Below the pieces are notes generated by a model. The model was not told the DNA's origin, searched no databases, and saw only the letters and a program-made list of their open reading frames with translations. 64,000 nt of DNA from Candidatus Planktophila dulcis (GTDB lineage: Bacteria; Actinomycetota; Actinomycetes; Nanopelagicales; Nanopelagicaceae). The translations under genes were made by a program, and so were the position numbers. The stretch is from the NCBI RefSeq assembly GCF_002288225.1, contig NZ_CP016777.1:1284020-1348019 (forward strand). Reading direction: 5' to 3'. Shown in pieces: positions 43,922-52,739 of the stretch. Positions within the stretch are counted from its first letter, which is position 1; the number at the start of each line of letters is the position of its first letter.

Positions 43922-43952
43922 AAAGACCCGCCGCATATAGCGACGGGCCTTT
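43922..43952. terminator. bidirectional terminator between corA and rplI
   Basis: Stem AAAG-CCCG-CGC...GCG-CGGG-CTTT with two single mismatches and an ATATA loop. T-rich sequence follows on the minus strand (TCTTTCTTATTT) and CCTTT on the plus strand. It lies between convergent corA and the ribosomal operon. Confidence 0.8.
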
Positions 43953-43975
43953 CAATTGAGAACTAATTAGATCAA

Positions 43976-44422
43976 TTAAGCAGAGACGACAGTGAGTGAG
44001 ACTGTTGCAACGATGTTGTGTGCAAGAGAGACCTTTACTGTGTGAGTTCCTGTCTTTTTGATATGTCCTGATGTCTTGAGGTTATGGCGATCGATATCAA
44101 CGCTTGTAGCTGACTTAATTGCAGCTGCAATGTCCTTATCTGTCACAGAACCGAAGAGGCGACCAGCTGTGCCGGTCTTAACCTTGACGGTCACTGTTGC
44201 CTTTTCAAGAGTTGTCTTGATCTCTTTAGCGTGATCGAGATCGCGGACTTCGCGTGCAGCACGTGCACGACGGATTCCTTCGATCTGCTTCTCGCCACCT
44301 AGTGACCAAACAATTGCAACGCCACGTGGCAACAAGAAGTTGCGTGCGTAGCCATCTTTAACTGTTACGACATCGCCTGCATTACCAACCTTATTAACTT
44401 CACGAGTAAGAATGAGTTTCAT
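43976..44422 (-). CDS. rplI: 50S ribosomal protein L9
   Basis: Large-subunit ribosomal protein, 148 aa, normal length. N-terminal RNA-binding domain MKLILTREVNKVGNAGDVV with VKDGYARNFLLPRG, a connecting helix and the C-terminal domain GRLFGSVTDKDIAAAI. Last gene of the rpsF-ssb-rpsR-rplI operon, 13 bp after rpsR. Confidence 0.98.
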   Translation of the reverse strand: MKLILTREVNKVGNAGDVVTVKDGYARNFLLPRGVAIVWSLGGEKQIEGIRRARAAREVRDLDHAKEIKTTLEKATVTVKVKTGTAGRLFGSVTDKDIAAAIKSATSVDIDRHNLKTSGHIKKTGTHTVKVSLAHNIVATVSLTVVSA

Positions 44423-44435
44423 AATTCTGGCCCCC

Positions 44436-44723
44436 TTATCGTGCTGAAGATGTGTAAGGCAGAAGAGCTACTTCACGGCTGTTTTTAACAGCTGTTGCTA
44501 CTGCGCGCTGATGTTGTGTGCATGCACCTGTTACTCGGCGAGCGCGGATCTTGCCGCGATCTGAGATGTACTTACGAAGGGTCGCAATATCTTTGTAATC
44601 GATATAGGTGACCTTGTCGCGACAGAAGCTGCATGGCTTCTTCTTGAACTTCTTATTAAGGGCAGCAGCCTTCGCGCCCTTGTTCTTTGGCTCTCGTAGA
44701 GCCCGGTTATTTCTTGCTCCCAT
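44436..44723 (-). CDS. rpsR: 30S ribosomal protein S18
   Basis: Small-subunit protein that binds as a pair with S6. 95 aa with a basic N-terminal extension; core [28 protein letters not shown] and [12 protein letters not shown]. The cysteines in CSFC and GAC make it the zinc-binding (C+) form, not the Cys-less paralogue. ATG with AAAGGAG upstream. Confidence 0.98.
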   Translation of the reverse strand: MGARNNRALREPKNKGAKAAALNKKFKKKPCSFCRDKVTYIDYKDIATLRKYISDRGKIRARRVTGACTQHQRAVATAVKNSREVALLPYTSSAR

Positions 44724-44745
44724 TGTGGTGCTCCTTTTCGGGTGC

Positions 44746-44763
44746 CCCTCTATCTCTAGAGGG
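44746..44763 (-). repeat. intercistronic hairpin between ssb and rpsR
   Basis: CCCTCTA-TCTC-TAGAGGG, perfect 7-bp stem with 4-base loop, just upstream of the rpsR ribosome-binding site on the minus strand. May tune translation or mRNA stability within the operon; no T tract. Confidence 0.55.
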
Positions 44764-44787
44764 AATGGATTGTCGGTTGGTTATTAT

Positions 44788-45288
44788 TTAAAAGGGTGGT
44801 TCGTCGGTTGTAGATGTTCCCCATCCACCACCGGCTGGTGACGTTGTTGCTGCAGCCCAAGGATCATCGTTAAATGACTCTGTAGCAGCAGGTGCGACAG
44901 CTCCACCGGTTCCGCCTGCGCGCTGGGTACGTGTGACCTTAGCTGTCGCATTGCGAAGTGATGGACCTACTTCATCTACCTCTACCTCAAAGACTGTTCG
45001 CTTTTCGCCTTCTTTTGTTTCGTACGAACGCTGCTTAAGTCGTCCAGAGAGAATGACGCGCATTCCCTTTGTCAGTGACTCTGCAACATTCTCTGCAGCT
45101 TGACGCCAGATCTGGCATTGAAGGAAGAGGCTCTCGCCATCTTTCCATTCATTTGTAGCCTTATCTAAATAACGAGGTGTTGAGGCAACACGAAATTTCG
45201 CTACCGCTGCACCGCTTGGGGTGAAACGTAGCTCTGGATCGTCAACTAGGTTGCCGATCATTGTGATTGTTGTATCTCCTGCTGCCAT
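44788..45288 (-). CDS. ssb: single-stranded DNA-binding protein
   Basis: 166 aa. OB-fold (about 1-110) with [28 protein letters not shown] and [19 protein letters not shown], then a flexible Gly/Ala/Thr-rich linker and the acidic tip DEPPF that recruits partner proteins. The tip ends in PPF where most bacteria have DDIPF-like sequence, still typical for Actinobacteria. ATG with GAGGAA upstream. Lies 120 bp downstream of rpsF within the operon. Confidence 0.97.
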   Translation of the reverse strand: MAAGDTTITMIGNLVDDPELRFTPSGAAVAKFRVASTPRYLDKATNEWKDGESLFLQCQIWRQAAENVAESLTKGMRVILSGRLKQRSYETKEGEKRTVFEVEVDEVGPSLRNATAKVTRTQRAGGTGGAVAPAATESFNDDPWAAATTSPAGGGWGTSTTDEPPF

Positions 45289-45408
45289 TTTATTTCCTCA
45301 TTTCTAGTTTTCTTCTCTGGGTGGTCTCTACTGGTGGAGTCCGTACGGATAAATTACTCGTCCATTCCGACAGCGCCGACGAAAATCGCCGACCCTGTTG
45401 ATGAATGT

Positions 45409-45693
45409 TTATTCTGGACGCATAACCTTTGTGCGCAAGACAGATTCGTTCAGGTTGAGCTGACGATCTAACTCTTTGATTGCCGCTGGCTCGCAGTGCA
45501 TATCGACTACTGCGTAGATGCCTTCTGGCTTCTTATTGATTTCAAATGACATACGGCGCTTGCCCCAAACATCGAGCTTGTCGACGCGGCCTCCGCTGTC
45601 TTTGATGATCTTGAGATATGTCTCAAGTGATGGTGTGACTGTACGTTCTTCGAGTTCTGGATCGAGAATGACCATTAATTCATAGTGACGCAT
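45409..45693 (-). CDS. rpsF: 30S ribosomal protein S6
   Basis: 94 aa, [19 protein letters not shown] start, [21 protein letters not shown] core, partner of S18. First gene of the rpsF-ssb-rpsR-rplI operon. AAAGGAGG upstream. The preceding leader contains a hairpin that may mediate S6:S18 feedback. Confidence 0.98.
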   Translation of the reverse strand: MRHYELMVILDPELEERTVTPSLETYLKIIKDSGGRVDKLDVWGKRRMSFEINKKPEGIYAVVDMHCEPAAIKELDRQLNLNESVLRTKVMRPE

Positions 45694-45797
45694 GCGTTAA
45701 CCCGACCTCCTTTGGACTAAGACGGCCACGGCATTTCCGTGACAGGAGGGTTAATACTCCTCATAAACAATCCCAGGTGGGCTCGCTTACGAGGAGG
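45694..45797 (-). promoter_or_regulatory. rpsF leader with candidate S6:S18 autoregulatory hairpin
   Basis: On the minus strand CACGG-AAATG-CCGTG (45727-45741) forms a 5-bp hairpin shortly upstream of the rpsF ribosome-binding site, with CCG at the 3' side of the loop. S6:S18 complexes bind leader hairpins containing a CCG element in many bacteria; the match here is by eye only. Confidence 0.45.
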
Positions 45798-46985
45798 TTA
45801 AGGGTAACTCTCGCCTGTAGATAAGAGAAATTGGCTAGGAAATACGCGTGAGCTTTGATGGCGGGCGGCCAGGCGGACCAACAAGATAAGTGAGGCTCCG
45901 ATGCGCACCAGCGCAATGGCTGAATAGGCCACAACTGGCAGTCCAAACTGCGCACCCGTTACTTGAGCAAGATGCTGCCAAATCGCCAGGTGATAGATCA
46001 CTTCCGCACCCTGCCAAAACCAGAAGACGGTGAGGTCGCGCCTATCAATGAGTGCAATGACTGCAAGTGGTGTTAGCCATAAAACATATTGCGGTGAATA
46101 CACCTTACTCACCGCCATCACAATAATCATCACAAAGATTGCAGTGTGAGCAAGAGTGGGTGGTGTTCGCAGTTGCAACAAGAAGATTGTCAGAGCAGAA
46201 AGCCCGATCATGAGAAGAAGAATCGATAAATAATTTTGATGTGTGAGATTAAGTCCCAGGTTAGAGAGTGCATACCAGAGCGATCCCCAATCAGAACCGC
46301 GGTTGAGGTTAAGGTCATAGAAGCGCCACCAACCAACAGGTGTTGTCAGTGCAACCGGTAAGTTGATGAGAGCAAATGTTGCAACTGCTATCGCTGCATA
46401 CTTGAGAAACTTGGAAATCTTCTCTTGTCTGAAGAAGATGATTGCAATGGGGACCAGTAAGAAGATTGGTAAGAACTTTGTTGAGATTGCAATACCGAGT
46501 GCAACGGCGCTCGCAACTTCCGCTTTTCTATCAAACCAATAGATGGCAAGCATCATCATTGCAATCGCCCACAAATCCCAATTGATATAGAGGGAGGCGA
46601 CAGCTGCAGGCGCAAGTGGGAGCAAGTATCCAAACTCAGGTTTCATTCTGAAGGTAATAAATGAAATGAAAATAAAGAGAAGCGCTAGCAATAACGCACT
46701 TGTATAGAAGTAGTTATTGATTCCATTGGGAATTACCTTTGCAGTAATCCACATAATGGCGCCTTGGATGACGGGATACTCAACTGAGTCTGCGCCGCTG
46801 CTATATGCCCACACTCCTTTATCCAGGCCTCGCTCGCCATAGAGAGCAGGAATATCTGAATAGCATGCGTGCACATATTGATCAGGTGATTGCCAGCCAG
46901 TTTGCGCGCAATGGTTGAACTTTGCAAAACTTAAGAGGGATGCAAGCAGAGCAAGAAGTAGAACTACGCGAGTAGAAACGCGCAT
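45798..46985 (-). CDS. GT-C type membrane glycosyltransferase (GT87/Rv0051-like)
   Basis: 395-aa protein with about ten to eleven helices. Acidic residues in the first outer loop after TM1 and the segment VYSPQYVLWLTPLAVIAL near the C-terminus are typical of GT87 polyprenyl-phosphate-sugar mannosyltransferases (PimE-related). It probably adds a sugar to an envelope glycolipid outside the membrane, with unknown acceptor. It lies between ponA and rpsF exactly as Rv0051 does in mycobacteria. ATG 6 bp after the ponA stop. Confidence 0.78.
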   Translation of the reverse strand: MRVSTRVVLLLALLASLLSFAKFNHCAQTGWQSPDQYVHACYSDIPALYGERGLDKGVWAYSSGADSVEYPVIQGAIMWITAKVIPNGINNYFYTSALLLALLFIFISFITFRMKPEFGYLLPLAPAAVASLYINWDLWAIAMMMLAIYWFDRKAEVASAVALGIAISTKFLPIFLLVPIAIIFFRQEKISKFLKYAAIAVATFALINLPVALTTPVGWWRFYDLNLNRGSDWGSLWYALSNLGLNLTHQNYLSILLLMIGLSALTIFLLQLRTPPTLAHTAIFVMIIVMAVSKVYSPQYVLWLTPLAVIALIDRRDLTVFWFWQGAEVIYHLAIWQHLAQVTGAQFGLPVVAYSAIALVRIGASLILLVRLAARHQSSRVFPSQFLLSTGESYP

Positions 46986-46991
46986 TGGTTA

Positions 46992-48902
46992 CTACTTCTT
47001 CTTCATTGTTTGGCGACCACCGCTAGTCATCACGACTGGGTCTAGGCCACCGATATTTGATGGTGCTGGAAAGCTCATAACCGGCTCATCTTTGAGAGCG
47101 CCCTTCATAAATGCTGTCCAAATCCTTGCTGGGAAGGTTCCACCTGTGACAGATGTCAGGCCACCGATACCGTTAAGGGATTCAGATGCGCTATCGCGAA
47201 AGAGTGCAACCGATGCTGCAAGTTGCGGCGTGTAAGCGCTAAACCAAGCCGATGCATTCGATTGTGATGTTCCAGTCTTGCCAGCTGCAGGGCGACCAAG
47301 TGCAAGAGCTGCGCCACCCGTTCCGCCGTTGACTACGCTTTTGAGTGCATAGGTCAGATCTGCCATCACATCTTTACTAAATACTTCTTGAGTTACAGGC
47401 TTTCCTTCATACAAGATGCCTTTATTAGGTCCTGTGACAGATGTGACCATATAAGGCTTTGAGTACACGCCTTGCGCTGCAAATGTTGCATAAGAGTTGG
47501 CAACATCGATCACGTGAGGACTTGCAACACCGAGTGTGACAGATGGTGTTGCAATCATTGCTACAGATTCTGGAATACCTGCTCGTCGTGCGGCATCAAC
47601 AACTTTATCCAAGCCAGCTTTCATGCCAAGTGGCACAAAGACAGTATTAATGGAGTGTTGCATCGCTGACAGTAGATCTATTTGACCCCAACCTTCATCA
47701 CCGTAATTTGAGACAAGATATGGCTTACCTAAATCATCAAATGTTTGTGGTGAATCACCGTTCCATATTGATGTCAGTGGAATGCCAGCTTCAAGAGCTG
47801 CGATCATCGCAAAAGGTTTAAAGGTAGAGCCGGCTAGCGCAATGGATTGAGTGGCATCATTTAATTGGCGCACTACATAATCTTTTCCACCATACATAGC
47901 AATGACTTCACCAGTACCTGGGCGAATAGCAACAAGTGCTGTGTGTAAATTAGATGGCGCAGGGGTAGGTGTGAACTTATTTACCGCATCCACTGCAGAT
48001 TGCTGTGCTCGCTGATCCAGAGTTGTCTTGATGACATAGCCGCCAACAAGAAGTTGGTCTTGTGTAAATCCAAGTTTGCTCAGCTCTTTCTGAACAGCAT
48101 CAATGATGTATCCCTTAGGACCGCTCAGTTGCCCAGATGTGGTGCGTGGTGCAATTGGTGGAAGCTTTGCAGCTTTTGCCTCTGCCTCAGTAATCCACTT
48201 CTTGTCAAGCATTCCTTGGATGACATATGCAAAACGCCCCTCTAGCCTCTTTGCATTCTCCTTCGATAAAACGGGATCGTAATAACCAGGTGAGCGCAAA
48301 ATACTTGCGATGACCGCGCTCTGGGAAATAGAGAGTTGGTTTGCATTGCGGTTGAAGTACTGCTGCGCAGCTGTCTGCACGCCGTATGAACCGCGACCAA
48401 AGTAAATAGTATTTAAGTAATTTTCAAGAATCTGATCTTTTGTTAACGCATTCTCAAGTTTGAGTGAGATAACAAGTTCTTTGATCTTTCGTTGGATTGT
48501 GCGGCTCGGTGTTAAGAATGCAGTCTTTGCATACTGCTGGGTGATGGTGGAACCACCTTCACCGTTGAGTGAACCTGATTTCAAGTTATTGATAAGTGCA
48601 CGTGCAATACCTGTTGCACTAAATGCGCGGTTGGAATAGAAGTTGCGATCCTCCGCTGCCATCACTGCATTGCGAAGTCGAAGTGGAATCTTTGAAAGCG
48701 GCAAGATTTGTCGGTTCTGAGTTCCGATGCGACCGATTTCAGATCCGTTGGAATATTGAATGATGGTGGATTGGCTATTGACGTATGCATTGGGATCAGG
48801 GATGGAGACGGTGAACCACGCAAAGGCAAAGAGAGTTGCTCCGGCGACAAAGCCAAAGCCAGCAAGGAATACTCCGGCGCGGATTAACTTTGTCTTGATC
48901 AT
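46992..48902 (-). CDS. ponA: class A penicillin-binding protein (glycosyltransferase/transpeptidase)
   Basis: Bifunctional peptidoglycan synthase, 636 aa. An N-terminal membrane anchor (about 7-32) is followed by the GT51 domain with AAEDRNFYSN (catalytic Glu near residue 85), GGSTITQQYAK and ENYLNTIYFGRGSYGVQ. The transpeptidase domain has STFK (nucleophile Ser near 356), SIN and KTGTS (near 542). C-terminus is short with a Lys run. ATG start, with TAATCT 6 nt upstream on the minus strand, a leaderless-type promoter. Likely a downstream target of the PASTA-kinase signalling system. Confidence 0.96.
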   Translation of the reverse strand: MIKTKLIRAGVFLAGFGFVAGATLFAFAWFTVSIPDPNAYVNSQSTIIQYSNGSEIGRIGTQNRQILPLSKIPLRLRNAVMAAEDRNFYSNRAFSATGIARALINNLKSGSLNGEGGSTITQQYAKTAFLTPSRTIQRKIKELVISLKLENALTKDQILENYLNTIYFGRGSYGVQTAAQQYFNRNANQLSISQSAVIASILRSPGYYDPVLSKENAKRLEGRFAYVIQGMLDKKWITEAEAKAAKLPPIAPRTTSGQLSGPKGYIIDAVQKELSKLGFTQDQLLVGGYVIKTTLDQRAQQSAVDAVNKFTPTPAPSNLHTALVAIRPGTGEVIAMYGGKDYVVRQLNDATQSIALAGSTFKPFAMIAALEAGIPLTSIWNGDSPQTFDDLGKPYLVSNYGDEGWGQIDLLSAMQHSINTVFVPLGMKAGLDKVVDAARRAGIPESVAMIATPSVTLGVASPHVIDVANSYATFAAQGVYSKPYMVTSVTGPNKGILYEGKPVTQEVFSKDVMADLTYALKSVVNGGTGGAALALGRPAAGKTGTSQSNASAWFSAYTPQLAASVALFRDSASESLNGIGGLTSVTGGTFPARIWTAFMKGALKDEPVMSFPAPSNIGGLDPVVMTSGGRQTMKKK

Positions 48903-48908
48903 GTGGCT

Positions 48909-48914
48909 AGATTA
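48909..48914 (-). promoter_or_regulatory. -10 box, leaderless-type (ponA)
   Basis: TAATCT on the minus strand, 6 nt before the ATG at 48902; no Shine-Dalgarno. Confidence 0.65.
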
Positions 48915-48928
48915 CTGGGGAAATACAG

Positions 48929-49345
48929 CTACTTCAGCGAAGCAAAGTCTTCGTCTTCAAGTGTTCGAGTTTTGCGAGGCGCTTTACGCTCGCGACCATC
49001 TCCCAGTAAGTAGGTTGCGCAGAGATGATTCCACGAACAATCGCGGCAGACTTCAACCACATACACAGAGAACTCACCGAATTCGGATTCCATCTCCAGT
49101 AATTCATCACCATTCTTAATGCGACCTGAGTACTGACCGAGTTGATCGCCAAATGTGTAGCGAAGTTCAACGAGAGAATCTTTCTTGCAGACCGGGCACT
49201 TTCTGCCCGCCTTCTCACCATGGTGCTTGGCAGCACGCATCAAGTAGGGATCTGCATCGCATGCATCGACAACACCACGAAAGAGTGCAAGCAGGGTCGC
49301 ACGCTTATCAAGTGAATAATCGATGAACCCACGCTTTGTTTTCAT
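48929..49345 (-). CDS. DUF5318 family protein (Rv0049-like)
   Basis: 138-aa actinobacterial protein of unknown function. Two CxxC-type pairs, CPVCKK and CRDCSW, suggest a small zinc ribbon; the C-terminus is basic then acidic (RKAPRKTRTLEDED). ATG at 49345 (MKTKRGFIDYSLDKR) is preferred over a TTG seven codons earlier, because the family starts there. It sits directly before ponA, as Rv0049 precedes ponA1. Confidence 0.8.
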   Translation of the reverse strand: MKTKRGFIDYSLDKRATLLALFRGVVDACDADPYLMRAAKHHGEKAGRKCPVCKKDSLVELRYTFGDQLGQYSGRIKNGDELLEMESEFGEFSVYVVEVCRDCSWNHLCATYLLGDGRERKAPRKTRTLEDEDFASLK

Positions 49346-49376
49346 AGCAGGAGAAGAATAATCCAAATTCTTTAAC

Positions 49377-49382
49377 TACGCT
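49377..49382 (+). promoter_or_regulatory. -10 box, leaderless-type (MFS gene)
   Basis: TACGCT, 6 nt before the ATG at 49389; no Shine-Dalgarno. Confidence 0.6.
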
Positions 49383-49388
49383 TGCTTC

Positions 49389-50666
49389 ATGACCTTTTGG
49401 CAACTTCTAAGAGATGTCAAACTCTTTCGCCTGCTGAGAGTGCGGTGGACAGGTCAACTCACCGATGGAATCTTTCAAAGCGCACTTGCATCCTTCGTTC
49501 TCTTCTCACCAGAGCGACAAGCAAGTGCAGTAAATGCTGCAGTTGCATTTGCTGTTGTCTTACTTCCTTACTCCATTGTTGGTCCATTTGTTGGCACGAT
49601 TCTTGATCGGTTCTCAAGACAGCGCGCAATCTTCTTTGCCAACATCACTCGTGCTGCAACGCTTGTAATAATTGCCTTGCTTATGTTTAACGATTACACA
49701 GGTGTTGAAATAACAGTCTTTGTGCTTGTGGCATTCGGTGTGAATAGATTAATTCTTGCAGGACTCTCCGCAGGTATTCCTTTAGTAACAACTCCGCATT
49801 CCCTTATCTCTGCCAACGCGATTGCTGTCACGGGTGGATCTGTCTGGGTTGTGCTCGGTGGTGGAATTGGTCTTGGCGTTCGCCAATTACTTGATGCAAG
49901 TGCATCTGCTGATCATGCTGACGCCATCATTATTCTTCTTGGCGCCTGCGGTTTTCTCGCTGCAGCACTTCTTGCAGGGCTTTTAAAGAAAGATGAAATT
50001 GGTCCACTTCCTCATGAGAAAGTTCGAGGAAGCTTTACTCAAGGATTACGTGAGATGCGCGATGGATTTAAATTCCTTGAGGAACACGCAGATGCTGCGC
50101 GCGGCATTGCTGCAACTGCTATTCACCGCGGTGGTCTCACAGCTTTCACTTTGACTGCGCTATTACTCGAGCGCAATACATTTAATGATCCTGCAGATAG
50201 TGAGGCAGGCCTTACTGGCTTAAGCCTCACGCTCTCCATCGCTGCAGTGGGCTTTGTTATCGGTGCGATTGCTGCACCTTACGGTGTGAGAAGAGTGGGA
50301 CGCCATCGTTGGATGCGCTTATCTATTGGAGCCGCAAGTGTCAGCGCGCTCTTTCTCGTTTTTGATCGCACTCCAGTCTTACTCGCACTCACCGCCTTCT
50401 TCACCGCGCTCTGCGGACAGAGTGTGAAAGTTACTAATGATGCACTTGTGCAATCAAAGATTGCAGATGTCTTCCGTGGTCGCGTCTTTGCTGTCTATGA
50501 CGTATTAGTCAATGGTGCGATTGTTACCGGTGCACTGATTGCTGCGTGGGTACTGCCGATTAGTGGTGACACATGGGTATTACCACTCATGATTTCTGTG
50601 GCATGGGCCTTTGTTGCCCTCGTTGTGTTACGCCCAAAGAAGTTCTTCCTTAAGGGTGTCGCCTAG
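49389..50666 (+). CDS. MFS transporter
   Basis: 425-aa major facilitator with about twelve helices, starting MTFWQLLRDVKLFRLLRVRWTG. The sequence GPFVGTILDRFSRQRAIFFAN corresponds to the loop 2-3 motif. Related to actinobacterial MFS exporters of unknown cargo. Divergent from the DUF5318 gene (43 bp between starts), convergent with cca with a 17-bp overlap. Confidence 0.85.
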   Translation: MTFWQLLRDVKLFRLLRVRWTGQLTDGIFQSALASFVLFSPERQASAVNAAVAFAVVLLPYSIVGPFVGTILDRFSRQRAIFFANITRAATLVIIALLMFNDYTGVEITVFVLVAFGVNRLILAGLSAGIPLVTTPHSLISANAIAVTGGSVWVVLGGGIGLGVRQLLDASASADHADAIIILLGACGFLAAALLAGLLKKDEIGPLPHEKVRGSFTQGLREMRDGFKFLEEHADAARGIAATAIHRGGLTAFTLTALLLERNTFNDPADSEAGLTGLSLTLSIAAVGFVIGAIAAPYGVRRVGRHRWMRLSIGAASVSALFLVFDRTPVLLALTAFFTALCGQSVKVTNDALVQSKIADVFRGRVFAVYDVLVNGAIVTGALIAAWVLPISGDTWVLPLMISVAWAFVALVVLRPKKFFLKGVA

Positions 50667-52098
50667 CTTTCCACCATTGCAGTAGCTCTTGCGTTGCACG
50701 TTCTTCACCGAGCGGTCCGTGTTCCATGCGAAGTTCCATAAGGAAATCAAGTGCTTTACCAACATCGGCAGATGGCTTGATGCCAAGAAGTGACATTACT
50801 TGCGCGCCATCGAGATCTGGGCGAATCTTTGAGAGTTCTTCTTCCTCTGAAAGTTTTGCAATGCGCGCCTCTAATCCGTCATAAGTGCGTGCAAGACGAT
50901 CTGCCTTCTTTGCATTGCGGGTTGTGCAATCGGCGCGGGTGAGAACATGAAGATGTGTGAGTAAATCACCAGCATCGCGCACATATCTGCGCACAGCAGA
51001 GTCGGTCCATTCACCATCTCCGTAACCATGGAAGCGAAGGTGAAGTGCGACAAGGGTTTCAACGGCATCGATAGTCTCATTATCAAAGCGCAGCGCCTTC
51101 ATGCGGTTCTTAGATAGGCGCGCACCAACGACTTCGTGATGATGGAAGGAAACCCCACCACCAACAATTAAATTACGAGTCTTTGGTTTTCCAATGTCAT
51201 GTAAAAGTGCGGCAAGACGAATAACAAGGTTGGGTCCACCTAAACGGTCTTCTTGCGCGATCGCTTGCTCAAGGACAGTAATGGAGTGCTCATAGACATC
51301 TTTATGGTGATGATGTTCATCAATTTCAAGACGTAGCTTTGGAATTTCAGGCAGGACAAGTTCAGCAATTCCTGTGTCCACCAAAATAGTAATACCAACA
51401 CGAGGATGAGCTGACATTAGTAACTTTGTGAACTCTTCACGGACGCGCTCTGCTGAGATGATAGAGATGCGAGATGCCATAGAGCTCATCGCCGTAAGAA
51501 CATCATCATGGATGTCAAAGTTAAGTTGACTTGCAAAACGAGCAGCACGCATCATGCGAAGTGGATCATCGGTAAATGATTGTGTTGCACTTGCTGGTGT
51601 GCGCAAGATTCCTTTACCTAAATCACCAAGTCCATCGAATGGATCGATAAATTCTGGTTTTGCACCAGTAAGTTCAAGTGCCATGGAGTTAACGGTGAAG
51701 TCACGGCGTGAGAGATCACCTTCGATGGTGTCGCCGAATTCAACATCAGGGTTACGAGATTCTTCTTCATACTTTTCTGTGCGATATGTTGTTACTTCAA
51801 CAGTTGTGTCACCACGTTTACCCGCAACAGTTCCAAAGAGAATTCCTGTATCCCAGGTGTTATCTGCCCAGGAGTTAAGAATCTTCTTTGTCTGATGCGG
51901 ATGCGCATCAGTTGTGAAATCTAAATCATTTCCGAGGCGACCAAGAATTGCATCGCGCACTGGTCCGCCAACGAGAGCAAGGCGAAATCCCTCTCTCTTA
52001 AATTCTGCAGCGAGTGAGCTGGCAAGGGGAGCGCGTTCGATCAGGGAGCGAATAGCTAATTCGCCCGCTGCTCCTAAATTAACCTTCTCAGCGCTCAC
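50650..52098 (-). CDS. cca: CCA tRNA nucleotidyltransferase
   Basis: Adds CCA to tRNA 3' ends, needed here because the tRNA genes in the window do not encode CCA. 482 aa. Class II head LVGGPVRDAILGR (P-loop-like) and NDLDFTTDA with the metal Asp pair, RRDFTVNSMAL, DDPLRMMRAARFASQL, then an HD domain (LLHDIGKPKTR). Start set at GTG 52098 (MSAEKVNLGAAGELA); an upstream TTG would read through the divergent promoter. TACCCT lies 8 nt before the GTG. Order cca-Nudix-...-murJ matches mycobacteria. Confidence 0.93.
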   Translation of the reverse strand: MSAEKVNLGAAGELAIRSLIERAPLASSLAAEFKREGFRLALVGGPVRDAILGRLGNDLDFTTDAHPHQTKKILNSWADNTWDTGILFGTVAGKRGDTTVEVTTYRTEKYEEESRNPDVEFGDTIEGDLSRRDFTVNSMALELTGAKPEFIDPFDGLGDLGKGILRTPASATQSFTDDPLRMMRAARFASQLNFDIHDDVLTAMSSMASRISIISAERVREEFTKLLMSAHPRVGITILVDTGIAELVLPEIPKLRLEIDEHHHHKDVYEHSITVLEQAIAQEDRLGGPNLVIRLAALLHDIGKPKTRNLIVGGGVSFHHHEVVGARLSKNRMKALRFDNETIDAVETLVALHLRFHGYGDGEWTDSAVRRYVRDAGDLLTHLHVLTRADCTTRNAKKADRLARTYDGLEARIAKLSEEEELSKIRPDLDGAQVMSLLGIKPSADVGKALDFLMELRMEHGPLGEERATQELLQWWKARRHP

Positions 52099-52106
52099 AA
52101 TAGGTA

Positions 52107-52124
52107 AGGGTAGTCGCGTACGAT
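52107..52124. promoter_or_regulatory. divergent leaderless-type -10 boxes (cca and Nudix)
   Basis: Plus strand TACGAT (52119-52124) is 6 nt before the Nudix ATG at 52131. Minus strand TACCCT (52107-52112) is 8 nt before the cca GTG at 52098. Only 32 bp separate the two start codons. Confidence 0.55.
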
Positions 52125-52130
52125 TACTCC

Positions 52131-52739
52131 ATGACCCCGGCACCTGGTGCGGGCAGCGAAGGTACGAAAAAGAAACGCAGGCGTAAACGCCCAGCTAATC
52201 GCTCTCCGCAATCTCAAGATTTAGCGAGCTCTACCAACCCTGGTTCACAGACCCCAAAACCCGCACCGAAAAGTTCCAAGGCTAAGGCGCCCTATGCAAA
52301 GCGGGTTGATGAAGTCAGCGCAGGCGGACTCGTCGTCGACACAACGGGAAAACTCGGATTACTGATCGGCCGTCGCGATCAAAAGGATGTATCGGGCAAA
52401 AGAATTCTCTGGTCACTACCTAAGGGCCATATCGAAGAAGGTGAATCACCAGAGCAAGCAGCACTTCGCGAAGTGCAAGAAGAGACCGGCATTGAATCTG
52501 TTATTGAAAAATCCCTTGGTGTTATCGATTTCTGGTTTATGGCAGGCGGTAAGAGAATTCATAAAACTGTTCATCACTATCTCTTTCGTGAGAGTGGAGG
52601 TCTTCTTGCACCGCAAGAGACTGAAGTCGATGAGGTTGCATGGTTTCCGCTTGCAGAAATTGTTGAGCGTCTTGCCTATCCCGATGAGAAGAAGCTGATT
52701 GCACGTACCAATGCATCACAAGAGTTGAGTGCAATATGA
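52131..52739 (+). CDS. Nudix hydrolase (MutT4/Rv3908-like)
   Basis: Hydrolyses a nucleoside-diphosphate-linked compound; exact substrate unknown. 202 aa. The N-terminal ~60 residues are basic and low-complexity (KKKRRRKRPANR...). The Nudix box is complete: G(99)HIEEGESPEQAAL then REVQEETGIE. Preceded by SAGGLVVDT, a common Nudix start. Leaderless-type -10 six nt upstream. Its stop overlaps the next gene by 4 bp (ATGA). Divergent from cca. Confidence 0.9.
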   Translation: MTPAPGAGSEGTKKKRRRKRPANRSPQSQDLASSTNPGSQTPKPAPKSSKAKAPYAKRVDEVSAGGLVVDTTGKLGLLIGRRDQKDVSGKRILWSLPKGHIEEGESPEQAALREVQEETGIESVIEKSLGVIDFWFMAGGKRIHKTVHHYLFRESGGLLAPQETEVDEVAWFPLAEIVERLAYPDEKKLIARTNASQELSAI

